From Selenomonas sp. oral taxon 126 (GTDB lineage Bacteria; Bacillota; Negativicutes; Selenomonadales; Selenomonadaceae), in contig NZ_CP016201.1 of NCBI RefSeq assembly GCF_001683335.1, forward strand, positions 678,330 through 711,259: a stretch of 32,930 bases of DNA, in the 5' to 3' direction. Positions 1-6,299 of this stretch are shown here, piece by piece. The first letter of the stretch is position 1, and each line of letters opens with the position of its first letter. The notes below the pieces were generated by a model. That model did not search any database, was not told the origin of the DNA, and saw nothing but the letters and a program-made list of their open reading frames with translations. The position numbers and the translations under genes were made by a program.

Positions 1-340
1 CCGTCGCACGAATGTAGTTCACAACATCCGCCACATCCCGATTCGCATTGACATCCAAAAGCGGGTCAAGCACATCGTCCAGCGTCGCCTGTGTCCCCTC
101 GATCTGGGAGGACAGCAGTGCCTCCTTACGGACATACATCGACATGAACAGCTCCATATTCGGAATGCGTGCAGCAAGCCCCTCCAATACAGCAAGCTGA
201 CGGTGCGCAGCGATAAGGAGCTCCACACCCTCGTCCGTAAGTGTAATCGGCGGATCAGGCGGCAGTGGCTGCGGCACAAAGGATGCGTAGGCAAGCTCAC
301 CCGTCAAATTCTGCCGCTCGTGTCCTGCTCTTGCTCTCAT
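1..340 (-). CDS. Fic family protein, N-terminal part (runs off window)
   Basis: The minus-strand frame from the ATG at 340 stays open to the window edge (about 113 residues). It begins MRARAGHERQNLTGELAY and contains KEALLSSQIEGTQATLDDVL. That matches the Fic/DOC N-terminal domain, and S-S-Q-I-E-G fits the inhibitory motif (S/T)xxxE(G/N) that blocks ATP binding in Fic AMP-transferases. The catalytic HPFx(D/N)GN motif would lie beyond the edge, so activity cannot be judged. Members of this architecture usually modify target proteins by AMP transfer and often carry a C-terminal winged helix. The start is supported by a strong promoter and operator-like repeat upstream (361-409); the ribosome binding site is only a G-run. 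The family call rests on motif recognition. Confidence 0.8.
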   Translation of the reverse strand, partial: MRARAGHERQNLTGELAYASFVPQPLPPDPPITLTDEGVELLIAAHRQLAVLEGLAARIPNMELFMSMYVRKEALLSSQIEGTQATLDDVLDPLLDVNANRDVADVVNYIRAT

Positions 341-360
341 AACAGCCCCCACATACATAT

Positions 361-409
361 AAACGGAAATTTCTCCTCCCATTATACCTACTATATTTCC
401 GTTTTTCAA
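361..409 (-). promoter_or_regulatory. Fic promoter with operator-like inverted repeat
   Basis: On the minus strand TTGAAA (404-409) and TATAAT (381-386) are separated by exactly 17 nt. A perfect 10-bp inverted repeat, AAACGGAAAT (361-370) and ATTTCCGTTT (395-404), brackets the -10 box; the upstream arm touches the -35 box. This arrangement suits repression by a DNA-binding protein, possibly the Fic protein itself. The protein that binds is inferred. Confidence 0.6.
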
Positions 410-473
410 CAAAATCGGAAATATGCTGCAATGTCAAGGAAAACATCTTGGGCAGATGCCCCTGCATATCTTC

Positions 474-502
474 TTGTTGCGTAAGTGCGTTTTTGTTATA
501 AT
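474..502 (+). promoter_or_regulatory. Promoter of the RHH/YoeB toxin-antitoxin pair
   Basis: TTGTTG (474-479), a 17-nt spacer and TATAAT (497-502) lie 33 nt before the antitoxin ATG. An AGGAG ribosome binding site sits about 10 nt before that ATG. Confidence 0.6.
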
Positions 503-535
503 AACAGCAGATTATACGGAAAGGAGCACACTGCC

Positions 536-766
536 ATGACGACACTGGCCATCCAGATCAACGATACAAATGCACGCATTCTCGAAAACTATACAAAACT
601 GCGAAATATCACCGTCACTGACTGTATTAACGAGCTCATAGCCGGACTTCATCAAAAAGAACAAAATGAATATCTCGCCATCTTGGAACAGAGCAACTGC
701 GATCTTCGCGAGGGGAGGACGGTTACCAAAACCTTTGCCGAGCTAGAGGCGATGGAAAATGCGTAA
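536..766 (+). CDS. RelB/DinJ-like ribbon-helix-helix antitoxin
   Basis: The 76-residue protein begins MTTLAIQINDTNARILENY, a short beta-strand followed by helices as in ribbon-helix-helix antitoxins of the RelB/DinJ group. The acidic C-terminus would wrap the toxin. The ATG at 536 is preferred over the upstream in-frame start at 485 because AAGGAG lies just before it and the promoter -10 box is at 497. The last 8 nt overlap the toxin gene, so the two are translationally coupled. Its first residues match those of the antitoxin at 17358, although the paired toxins differ. YoeB usually pairs with a YefM/Phd-type antitoxin, so this RHH partner is a less common combination. Confidence 0.75.
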   Translation: MTTLAIQINDTNARILENYTKLRNITVTDCINELIAGLHQKEQNEYLAILEQSNCDLREGRTVTKTFAELEAMENA

Positions 767-1022
767 AATTACGTTCACAGAAACGGCTTTTGCACAATAT
801 CTATACTGGCAGACACAGGATAGACGCACGCTGAAGAAGATCAACCAGCTGCTCCAAAGCATTGATCGTGACGGTGCATTAAACGGGATTGGAAAGCCGG
901 AGCTGCTAAAACACCTTGGCGGTGATTACAGCCGGCGCATCGATGAACAGAACCGACTTGTCTACGCGATGACAGCGGACGCCATCATTGTCAAAGCCTG
1001 TAGAGGGCATTACGAAGAATAA
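759..1022 (+). CDS. yoeB: YoeB-family mRNA interferase toxin
   Basis: The 87-residue protein carries the Txe/YoeB signature: GIGKPELLKHL, then SRRIDEQNRLVY, ending CRGHYEE. By comparison with E. coli YoeB (Glu46, Arg65, His83, Tyr84), the catalytic residues are Glu48, Arg66, His84 and Tyr85, all present. YoeB cleaves mRNA in the ribosomal A site. The length is normal for the family (about 85 residues). It starts inside the antitoxin's last codons and is followed by a strong hairpin terminator at 1041-1092. The full set of catalytic residues suggests an intact toxin. Confidence 0.9.
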   Translation: MRKITFTETAFAQYLYWQTQDRRTLKKINQLLQSIDRDGALNGIGKPELLKHLGGDYSRRIDEQNRLVYAMTADAIIVKACRGHYEE

Positions 1023-1040
1023 GCGTGTCCGAACAACACC

Positions 1041-1092
1041 AACAAAGAGGTGCTCTCCGAGTCAAAACGACTTCGGAGAGCACCTCTTTGTT
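1041..1092. terminator. Bidirectional terminator between convergent toxin loci
   Basis: Perfect 20-bp arms (1041-1060 and 1073-1092) enclose a 12-nt loop. A- and T-rich ends on both sides let it stop the yoeB operon from the left and the PIN operon from the right. Confidence 0.8.
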
Positions 1093-1111
1093 GAGAAATT
1101 TTCACCGCATC

Positions 1112-1312
1112 CTACGAATACGCGCGCAACATATCATCGAGCTGCTCAAATGTCGGGGGGGTACTCTCATACTTTTCCTTCGTATAGTCGCCCGATCCAT
1201 TTTCAAATTGCTGAATGAATCGTGTGAATCCAACCGCGCCCAGAGATTCCGCCAAAACCTGCATCCCCGCCGCCCGTACATCACTCGGGCTATTGACGTT
1301 AATATCCATCAT
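1112..1312 (-). CDS. Small conserved protein, likely partner of the PIN toxin
   Basis: The protein of about 66 residues begins MMDINVNSPSDVRAAGMQVL and contains GAVGFTRFIQQF and GDYTKEKYE. I recognise this as a small conserved family often found next to PIN-domain genes, but I cannot name a Pfam entry. The ATG at 1312 is chosen because GGAGGTGAT lies at good distance; an in-frame TTG is two codons upstream. Its start overlaps the end of the PIN gene by about 14 nt, so it is coupled to it. The order is toxin-like gene first, opposite to most type II modules. An antitoxin role is inferred from position only. Confidence 0.6.
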   Translation of the reverse strand: MMDINVNSPSDVRAAGMQVLAESLGAVGFTRFIQQFENGSGDYTKEKYESTPPTFEQLDDMLRAYS

Positions 1313-1751
1313 GTTCAATCACCTCCGCCAAATACGATACGGGATTCATCACGCGTACATGAAGCCCTGCATTACGGCAGGACTTGAGCAATTTCATATC
1401 CGTTGTCAAAAAAACATCGGCGTTACCAAACTCCGCGCTCGCAAGATGCAGACTGTCCATCTCGTGAATTGCAGTCATCTGCCGAATCTCCTCAGCGCGA
1501 CGACGAGTCTCAGGTGCATAGGTGATGACCTCCGAGGCAATCCGATGCAGCTGCTGTACCTTCGCCTTTTTCACAGGCTCACTGATGCGCTCAATTTCGA
1601 GCCGCAAAATACTGCTGTCAAGAATGGTGTCCCCACACGCAGCAGCACGATTTATCAACGAGAGGATCGCCTCACTCTCGTCATGAATGCGTTGTTGTGA
1701 CTGATCATCAAACGGACGATTGTAGCAACAGCAGTCAAAATATAGACGCAT
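1299..1751 (-). CDS. PIN-domain protein, putative toxin nuclease
   Basis: The 150-residue protein begins MRLYFDCCCYNRPFDDQSQQ, with the first PIN acidic residue at Asp6. Further acidic positions appear in IHEMDSLHLASAEFGNADVF and in the following TTD. PIN proteins are Mg-dependent ribonucleases, often VapC-like toxins. The ATG at 1751 is used because GGAGGG stands 5-6 nt before it; the longer in-frame start at 1784 has no such signal. It is coupled downstream to a small protein (1112-1312). No terminator separates it from the dpaL remnant just upstream, so read-through from that remnant's promoter is plausible. Confidence 0.75.
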   Translation of the reverse strand: MRLYFDCCCYNRPFDDQSQQRIHDESEAILSLINRAAACGDTILDSSILRLEIERISEPVKKAKVQQLHRIASEVITYAPETRRRAEEIRQMTAIHEMDSLHLASAEFGNADVFLTTDMKLLKSCRNAGLHVRVMNPVSYLAEVIEHDGY

Positions 1752-1784
1752 AATCCCTCCAAACGCCATTGTGAGCAGTTTCAC

Positions 1785-2249
1785 TCAGAAACTCGGATAC
1801 AGCCCATCCCACACGACGCGGCGGTAGTTCGTGCGGTCGGTGTCGCCCTCGGTGGAGATGCAGAGGAGGCGGGCGTCCTTGCCGAGGCCGATGCGGTCGC
1901 GCAGATAGTCGAGGCTCGCGTTCTGCATGAGCTCTGCGACGAGTCCCGTGGTGACCGCGCCGCTCTCGCCCGAGACGACGCGCGGGTCGTCGTCAAGCGG
2001 GTTGCCAAGGATGCGCATGCCCTTTGCCGCGACCCACTCGGGCACGGAAACGAAGTGATCGGCGTGATCCCTCAGAATCTCCCACGCGATCGGGCTCGGC
2101 TCGCCGCAGGAGAGCCCCGCCATGATGGAGTTGATCTCGCCCGTGACGATGCGCGGCGCGCCGTCGTTTGCGGCAGCCGTGCGATAGATGCAGTCCGCGC
2201 GTGCGCCGTCCGTATGTGCAAGATGCACCGCCTTGATGGATTCGTTCAT
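1785..2249 (-). pseudogene. Diaminopropionate ammonia-lyase remnant with internal deletion
   Basis: This 154-codon frame joins a start similar to dpaL (MNESIKAVHLAHTDGA) to the last 138 residues of dpaL, beginning RADCIYRTAAANDG. Compared with the full copy at 4829-6025, about 245 codons are missing in frame, including the PLP lysine in NAFKGLG and the catalytic aspartate region, so it cannot be an active lyase. The C-terminal part is almost identical to the full gene, while the first 15 residues have diverged. The promoter spacing is conserved (2291-2319). Most likely it is a decaying duplicate; expression of the short protein is possible but no function is evident. Confidence 0.85.
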
Positions 2250-2290
2250 CTTGTATTCCGCCCTACCAAATTTCCGCGTAAATTTTCTTC

Positions 2291-2319
2291 ATTATAGCAC
2301 ATATGTAAGCCTTTGGTAA
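2291..2319 (-). promoter_or_regulatory. Promoter of the dpaL remnant
   Basis: TTACCA (minus strand of 2314-2319), 17 nt, then TATAAT (2291-2296). The same boxes and spacing occur before the full dpaL at 6072-6100, which shows that the duplicated segment included the promoter. Confidence 0.55.
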
Positions 2320-2356
2320 GAAGATATTCCATCATATATTTATGCTTTTTCGTGAA

Positions 2357-2952
2357 TTGCAAGAGCAAGTTGAACAGCGATTTAATTAAGAAACATTTTC
2401 AATGGCATACACTTCATCCAAGAACGTGCGAAACAGTTCTGCTAGTGTTTGATAACCAAGCACGCGACGAGGGCGTCTGTTTATCTCATCCGCTATGTTT
2501 AGGATGTCCTCGTCACTGTATCCGTCGATTCCCGTTCCTTTGGGAATATATTGGCGGAGGATGCCGTTGTGACGCTCGTTCTGCGAGCGCTCCCATGAGC
2601 TGTAGGGGTGGGCGAAGTATACCTTGCCTTGCCGTATATTGTGGAGATCGCCAGCGAGCAGATTGGCGTTCAGGAGTTCCACGTCTAAGCTCATAGTGGA
2701 TCGTTGTGTGCGCGCATCCAACCCGCGCGGCTATGGCGCGAAGCGAGAACCCCTCGTGGTGCAGTGCCTGTATTTGCCCTCTTTCGTCAAGGGTAAGGTG
2801 CTTTCCCGATTTACGAATGACCTCCGTTGTGGTAGAATAGGCGTAATCCATAGTGATTGCTCCTTCGCTGATGTTTTGTAGCAGAATCATTATAGCACGG
2901 GAAGTCACTATGGATTTTGTTGTTTGTTTCGCTGTTCAATTTCATTTTACAA
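2357..2952 (-). mobile_element. Degenerate IS30-family element with both terminal repeats
   Basis: An IS30-type transposase remnant is bounded by 24-bp imperfect inverted repeats at 2357-2380 and 2929-2952. Nineteen of 24 positions match, including the shared core TTGAACAGCGA. The element is only about 596 bp, versus roughly 1.0-1.2 kb for intact IS30 members, because the middle of the transposase is deleted. No convincing target duplication was seen. Confidence 0.8.
2386..2851 (-). pseudogene. IS30 transposase, deleted and frameshifted
   Basis: The N-terminal frame (ATG at 2851, AGGAG just upstream) reads MDYAYSTTTEVIRKSGKHL and then a helix-turn-helix, HHEGFSLRAIAARVGC, typical of IS30 transposases. 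It continues to PQYTARQG near 2640. The C-terminal end is in another frame: VYFAHPYSSWERSQNERHNG and RQYIPKGT, the conserved end of the DDE domain, stopping at 2386. The central DDE core is missing, so the element cannot transpose by itself. Confidence 0.85.
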
Positions 2953-3010
2953 CGAACCTGGATTTTCTATGCCTCTCATAACACATATTTCCGTTTATCG
3001 GCAGAAACGA
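2953..3010 (-). other. Fic-like gene start cut off by the IS30 remnant, with operator decamer
   Basis: The decamer ATTTCCGTTT at 2987-2996 is identical to the repeat arm at the Fic promoter. A near-inverted copy, AAACGAAAAT, follows at 3004-3013. On the minus strand an ATG at 2979 starts MRGIENPGS and runs into the IS30 end. CTCTCATAACA at the start codon is also shared with the Fic start (335-345). This may be the severed beginning of a second Fic-type gene; the evidence is short and tentative. Confidence 0.35.
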
Positions 3011-3114
3011 AAATACATTTCCACAAACAGCGGTATCTCATTCCTTCTTTTTCTATAGAACTCACTTCATAAATATGCTATCATAAAAGAAACGAACAAA
3101 AGGAGGTGGTTCGA

Positions 3115-4269
3115 ATGGCAACCGTCACGGTGCCGATTCATGCGCCCGTGATCGACTGGATTATGCAGAATGTCCATGAAGATCAGGTCGCTCCCGATGT
3201 ACTCGACCAGCTGAACGCATGGAAGACCGGGGAAAAGCAGCCAACACTGAAACAGCTGGAAGCGATGAGCAGGAAAACACGTATTCCATTCGGCTATTTT
3301 CTTCTACAGACACCGCCTGACGAGGATATCGCACTTGCCGAATACCGCACCGTAGGAAGTAAAAAAAACCAAAAGCCGAGTCGTGAACTCATCGATATCC
3401 TCGATCAGATGACAGCAATTCAGGATTGGATGAGAGATGAACTCAAACGGGAACAATCGGACGCAACTTCTTTTGTCGGAAGTCGCAGCCTCCACGATTC
3501 CACGGGCGAGATTGCACAACGGATACGAGATGATCTTGGCCTCAAAACAAACTGGTACAGAGAAGGAAAAAATGCGGAAGATAATTTCAATCGCCTACGC
3601 AACACACTCGTACAGCATGGACTCCTCATCTTTACGGGGGGAAAGGTCGGAGCAAATACACATCGTCCACTCGATGTGAAGGAATTCCGTGCGTTTACCC
3701 TGATTGATACCCATGCGCCGCTCATCTTTATAAACACAACAGACACAGCAAACGGACGCCTCTTCTCTCTCCTGCATGAAACGGTTCATGTATGGCTCGG
3801 CGAAAACAGCCTGTTCAACAATCCCGAATGGTCGGATGAGCGCGTGAGTCTGCTCGAACAGAAGTGCAATGCCGTTGCAGCAGAACTGCTCGTCCCTGCA
3901 GCAGATTTTTCCGAAGTATGGGATTCGTCCATTCCTGTTGAAGATATGATAGGACAAGCCGCGCGTCATTTCCGATGCAGTGAAGCGGTGATTCTGCGAC
4001 GCGCCTATACAACCAAAAAGATACCACGAACTCTCTATACACGTATGCTTGCATTACAAAAAGAACAATGGGAGCAAACAAAAGCTCATAAAAAGAAAAG
4101 CGGTGGCGATTTTTACAAAACCTTGCTCTCGAACCTTGATCACCGTTTTCTTACCGCCCTTGAACGGAGCGTAATTCAAGGGAACACACAGGATACAGAT
4201 GCCTACCGACTGACAGCAACGAATCGCAGAACCTACAGAGGTGCACTTGAGCGGATGGGAGGCATTTGA
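3115..4269 (+). CDS. HTH-ImmA/IrrE family metallopeptidase
   Basis: The 384-residue protein starts at the ATG at 3115, behind a strong AAAGGAGGTGG site. Residues 20-65 form a degenerate XRE-like helix-turn-helix (LNAWKTGEKQPTLKQLEAMS, then iPFGYFLL). The zinc-peptidase motif HETVH is at 221-225, and the likely third ligand is Glu257 in NAVAAELLVP. Such proteins cleave or sense repressors (ImmA/IrrE), and in paired operons they regulate or neutralise a partner. It is directly followed, with translational coupling, by the DUF4411 gene. This pair is a recurring toxin-antitoxin-like arrangement in which the HTH-peptidase is the putative antitoxin or regulator. Family assignment is firm; the antitoxin role is inferred. 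Confidence 0.88.
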   Translation: MATVTVPIHAPVIDWIMQNVHEDQVAPDVLDQLNAWKTGEKQPTLKQLEAMSRKTRIPFGYFLLQTPPDEDIALAEYRTVGSKKNQKPSRELIDILDQMTAIQDWMRDELKREQSDATSFVGSRSLHDSTGEIAQRIRDDLGLKTNWYREGKNAEDNFNRLRNTLVQHGLLIFTGGKVGANTHRPLDVKEFRAFTLIDTHAPLIFINTTDTANGRLFSLLHETVHVWLGENSLFNNPEWSDERVSLLEQKCNAVAAELLVPAADFSEVWDSSIPVEDMIGQAARHFRCSEAVILRRAYTTKKIPRTLYTRMLALQKEQWEQTKAHKKKSGGDFYKTLLSNLDHRFLTALERSVIQGNTQDTDAYRLTATNRRTYRGALERMGGI

Positions 4270-4270
4270 G

Positions 4271-4777
4271 TTGAGCAAAAAATACCTCATCGACGCCAAT
4301 AGTCTGATACGCCCTGCCCGTGCATACTATCCGTTTGATTTTGCCCCATCTTTTTGGCAGCAGCTGCGTCCTAAAATTTCATTGGATAAAATAGCCGTTC
4401 TGGATAAGGTGCGCGATGAGATTCTAAAGGGAACAGACGAACTTTCCGCATGGATAAGCGATCTTCCGAACGAATGTATTCTGTCGACGCAGGATATACA
4501 AATTATCCAGACGTATAGAGATGTTCTGAGCTTTATTCAGCAAAGCGATCAATACACCGAATCCGCGCTTCGTCTCTGGTCGCGAGAAAATGTTGCTGAC
4601 CCATGGCTGATCGCCGCCGCCAAAGTATATGGCTATACGCTCCTGAGCTTCGAGCAGTCGGCAGGTCGCATAACGACGCGCTCAAACAATCCGAAACTTC
4701 CCGATGTCGCGTGCCATTTCCAAATACCATACACAGCCCTATTTGATATGATGCGACAAGAAGACTTTCGCCTATGA
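4271..4777 (+). CDS. DUF4411 family PIN-like protein, putative toxin
   Basis: The protein of about 168 residues reads SKKYLIDANSLIRPARAYYP after its start. The acidic residue in LIDAN and the later VADPWLIAAAKVYGYTLLS match the PIN-like DUF4411 family. No ATG is available near the start; TTG at 4271 is chosen because GGGAGG lies 8 nt before it. An upstream GTG at 4241 would overlap the previous gene by 29 nt. It begins just after the HTH-ImmA stop codon and ends before a hairpin terminator. The predicted activity is an RNase toxin controlled by the upstream gene; this follows from family context and is not shown by the sequence. Confidence 0.8.
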   Translation: MSKKYLIDANSLIRPARAYYPFDFAPSFWQQLRPKISLDKIAVLDKVRDEILKGTDELSAWISDLPNECILSTQDIQIIQTYRDVLSFIQQSDQYTESALRLWSRENVADPWLIAAAKVYGYTLLSFEQSAGRITTRSNNPKLPDVACHFQIPYTALFDMMRQEDFRL

Positions 4778-4778
4778 C

Positions 4779-4813
4779 AATGCCCCTGCACCGTTTCGGC
4801 GCAGAGGCATTTT
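4779..4813 (+). terminator. Terminator after the ImmA-DUF4411 operon
   Basis: AATGCCCCTGC (4779-4789) pairs with GCAGAGGCATT (4801-4811) with one bulge and is followed by Ts. It also separates this operon from the convergent dpaL. Confidence 0.6.
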
Positions 4814-4828
4814 GTATCTATATGATAG

Positions 4829-6025
4829 TCAATAGCTCGGATACAGCCCGTCCCAGACCACGCGACGGTAGTTCGTGCGGTCTGTGTCGCCCTCGGTGGA
4901 GATGCAGAGGATGCGGGCATCCTTTCCGAGTCCGATGCTCTCGCGCAGATAGTCGAGGCTCGTGTTCTGCATGAGCTCGGCGACGAGCCCCGTCGTGACC
5001 GCGCCGCTCTCGCCCGAGACGACGTGCGGATCATCGTCCAGCGGGTTGCCAAGGATGCGCATGCCCTTCGCCGCGACCCACTCGGGCACGGAGACGAAGT
5101 GATCGGCGTGATCCCTCAGAATCTCCCACGCGATCGGGCTCGGCTCGCCGCAGGAGAGCCCCGCCATGATGGAGTTGATCTCGCCCGTGACGATGCGCGG
5201 TGCGCCGTCGTTTGCGGCAGCCGTGCGATAGATGCAGTCCGCGCGGTTCGGCTCGACGATGGTGATGACAGGGCGCTTCTCCCCGTAGTGCGCGGCGAAG
5301 TAGCCCGTGATCGCGCCCGGCAGCGAGCCGACGCCCGCCTGCAGGAAGATATGCGTCGGCAGTTCATCGTACTGCTCGACCGCCTCATGTGCAAGGGTCG
5401 TATAGCCCTGCATAATCCAGCGCGGAATCTCCGTATAGCCGTCGAACGCCGTGTCCTGCGCGAGCACCCAGCCCTTTTCCTTTGCGAGATTTGCGGCGTG
5501 GCGCACGGTGTCATCGTAGTTGTACGTGGTGAACGCCGCCTCCGCGCCGAGCCCGCGAATATTCGCCAGACGCTCGGGCGAGCCGCCCTTTGGCATGAAG
5601 ACGTGAGCAAAAAGCCCGAACAGCTTCGCCGCCCATGCAATCCCGCGCCCATGGTTGCCGTCCGTCGCCGTCACGAGGGTAAGGTTACGGATACGCTCGC
5701 GGTACTCCGGCTGCTGCAGATTCTCGTATGTCATCTCGCTCTCAGGCAGATCCAGATACTGCGCGATATACTTCGCAATGGCGTAGCTTGTTCCGAGCCC
5801 CTTGAACGCGTTCAGCCCGAAGCGCTTGCTCTCGTCCTTTACCGCGACCCGCCCGAGCCCGAGCCCCTCCGCAAGACACTTCAGATCGGCGAGCGGCGTC
5901 GGTTCGTACATCGGCAGACTCCGATGAAATGTGACCGCACGCGCCGTTGCGCCGGAATCGAACGCCGAGACATCCGAGAGCGCTCCCTCGTGCGCAATGT
6001 AGGTCGCCTTGATCGTTTCGTTCAT
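4829..6025 (-). CDS. dpaL: Diaminopropionate ammonia-lyase
   Basis: The 398-residue protein is the same length as the E. coli YgeX enzyme. It converts 2,3-diaminopropionate to pyruvate and two ammonia using pyridoxal phosphate in the cytoplasm. The PLP lysine is Lys75 in LNAFKGLGTS, Asp122 in TDGNHGRG corresponds to the second catalytic residue, and GVGSLPGAITG is the phosphate-binding glycine loop. The ATG at 6025 is preferred (GGAGG 8 nt before it) over the in-frame 6094 start, which lies upstream of the promoter -10 box. It is a single gene with its own promoter, and its neighbour is an SLH porin on the other strand. A remnant of the same gene lies at 1785-2249. Confidence 0.93.
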   Translation of the reverse strand: MNETIKATYIAHEGALSDVSAFDSGATARAVTFHRSLPMYEPTPLADLKCLAEGLGLGRVAVKDESKRFGLNAFKGLGTSYAIAKYIAQYLDLPESEMTYENLQQPEYRERIRNLTLVTATDGNHGRGIAWAAKLFGLFAHVFMPKGGSPERLANIRGLGAEAAFTTYNYDDTVRHAANLAKEKGWVLAQDTAFDGYTEIPRWIMQGYTTLAHEAVEQYDELPTHIFLQAGVGSLPGAITGYFAAHYGEKRPVITIVEPNRADCIYRTAAANDGAPRIVTGEINSIMAGLSCGEPSPIAWEILRDHADHFVSVPEWVAAKGMRILGNPLDDDPHVVSGESGAVTTGLVAELMQNTSLDYLRESIGLGKDARILCISTEGDTDRTNYRRVVWDGLYPSY

Positions 6026-6071
6026 GATATTTTCCTCCCAAATGACAACCGTTATCCCGAGATTTCCCTTT

Positions 6072-6100
6072 ATTATATCATATACGGAAATCATTGGTAA
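6072..6100 (-). promoter_or_regulatory. dpaL promoter
   Basis: TTACCA (minus strand of 6095-6100), a 17-nt spacer and TATAAT (6072-6077), about 47 nt before the ATG. Confidence 0.6.
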
Positions 6101-6153
6101 GAATCATAAAATATATTCTTCCAGATATTTATTCATTTTTCTGAAATTTCTTC

Positions 6154-6299
6154 TTGACAATCTTTTTTATCCATATATAATGAGAGCTAGTTTCATTATT
6201 TGCGCGAGGCGAGGAAATGATTCGCCGCAGACACAATGCATGTCATTGGAAACATAGGCGAACGCTCCCCTGCCCGCAGATTCAGAAGGAGGAATTCTC
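6154..6299 (+). promoter_or_regulatory. Promoter and conserved leader of SLH porin 1
   Basis: TTGACA (6154-6159), 16 nt, TATAAT (6176-6181), then a leader of about 110 nt before the ATG. The whole block is nearly identical to 7714-7859. The leader can form two small hairpins: GGCGA/TCGCC at 6208-6226 and CAATG/CATTG at 6234-6248. It ends with AAGGAGGAATTCTC before the ATG. Such long, conserved leaders suggest regulation at the mRNA level; this is inferred. Confidence 0.7.

Noticed and set aside
1041-1092. 20-bp inverted repeat considered as element ends
   Set aside because: The loop is only 12 nt and it lies between convergent genes, as expected for a bidirectional terminator.
2055-2297. Plus-strand frame opposite the dpaL remnant
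   Set aside because: The same antisense frame appears opposite the full dpaL gene, so it is a by-product of that gene's codon use.
5024-6100. Plus-strand open frame of 358 codons opposite dpaL
   Set aside because: It shadows a well-supported enzyme gene; the translation is Arg-rich with no motif.
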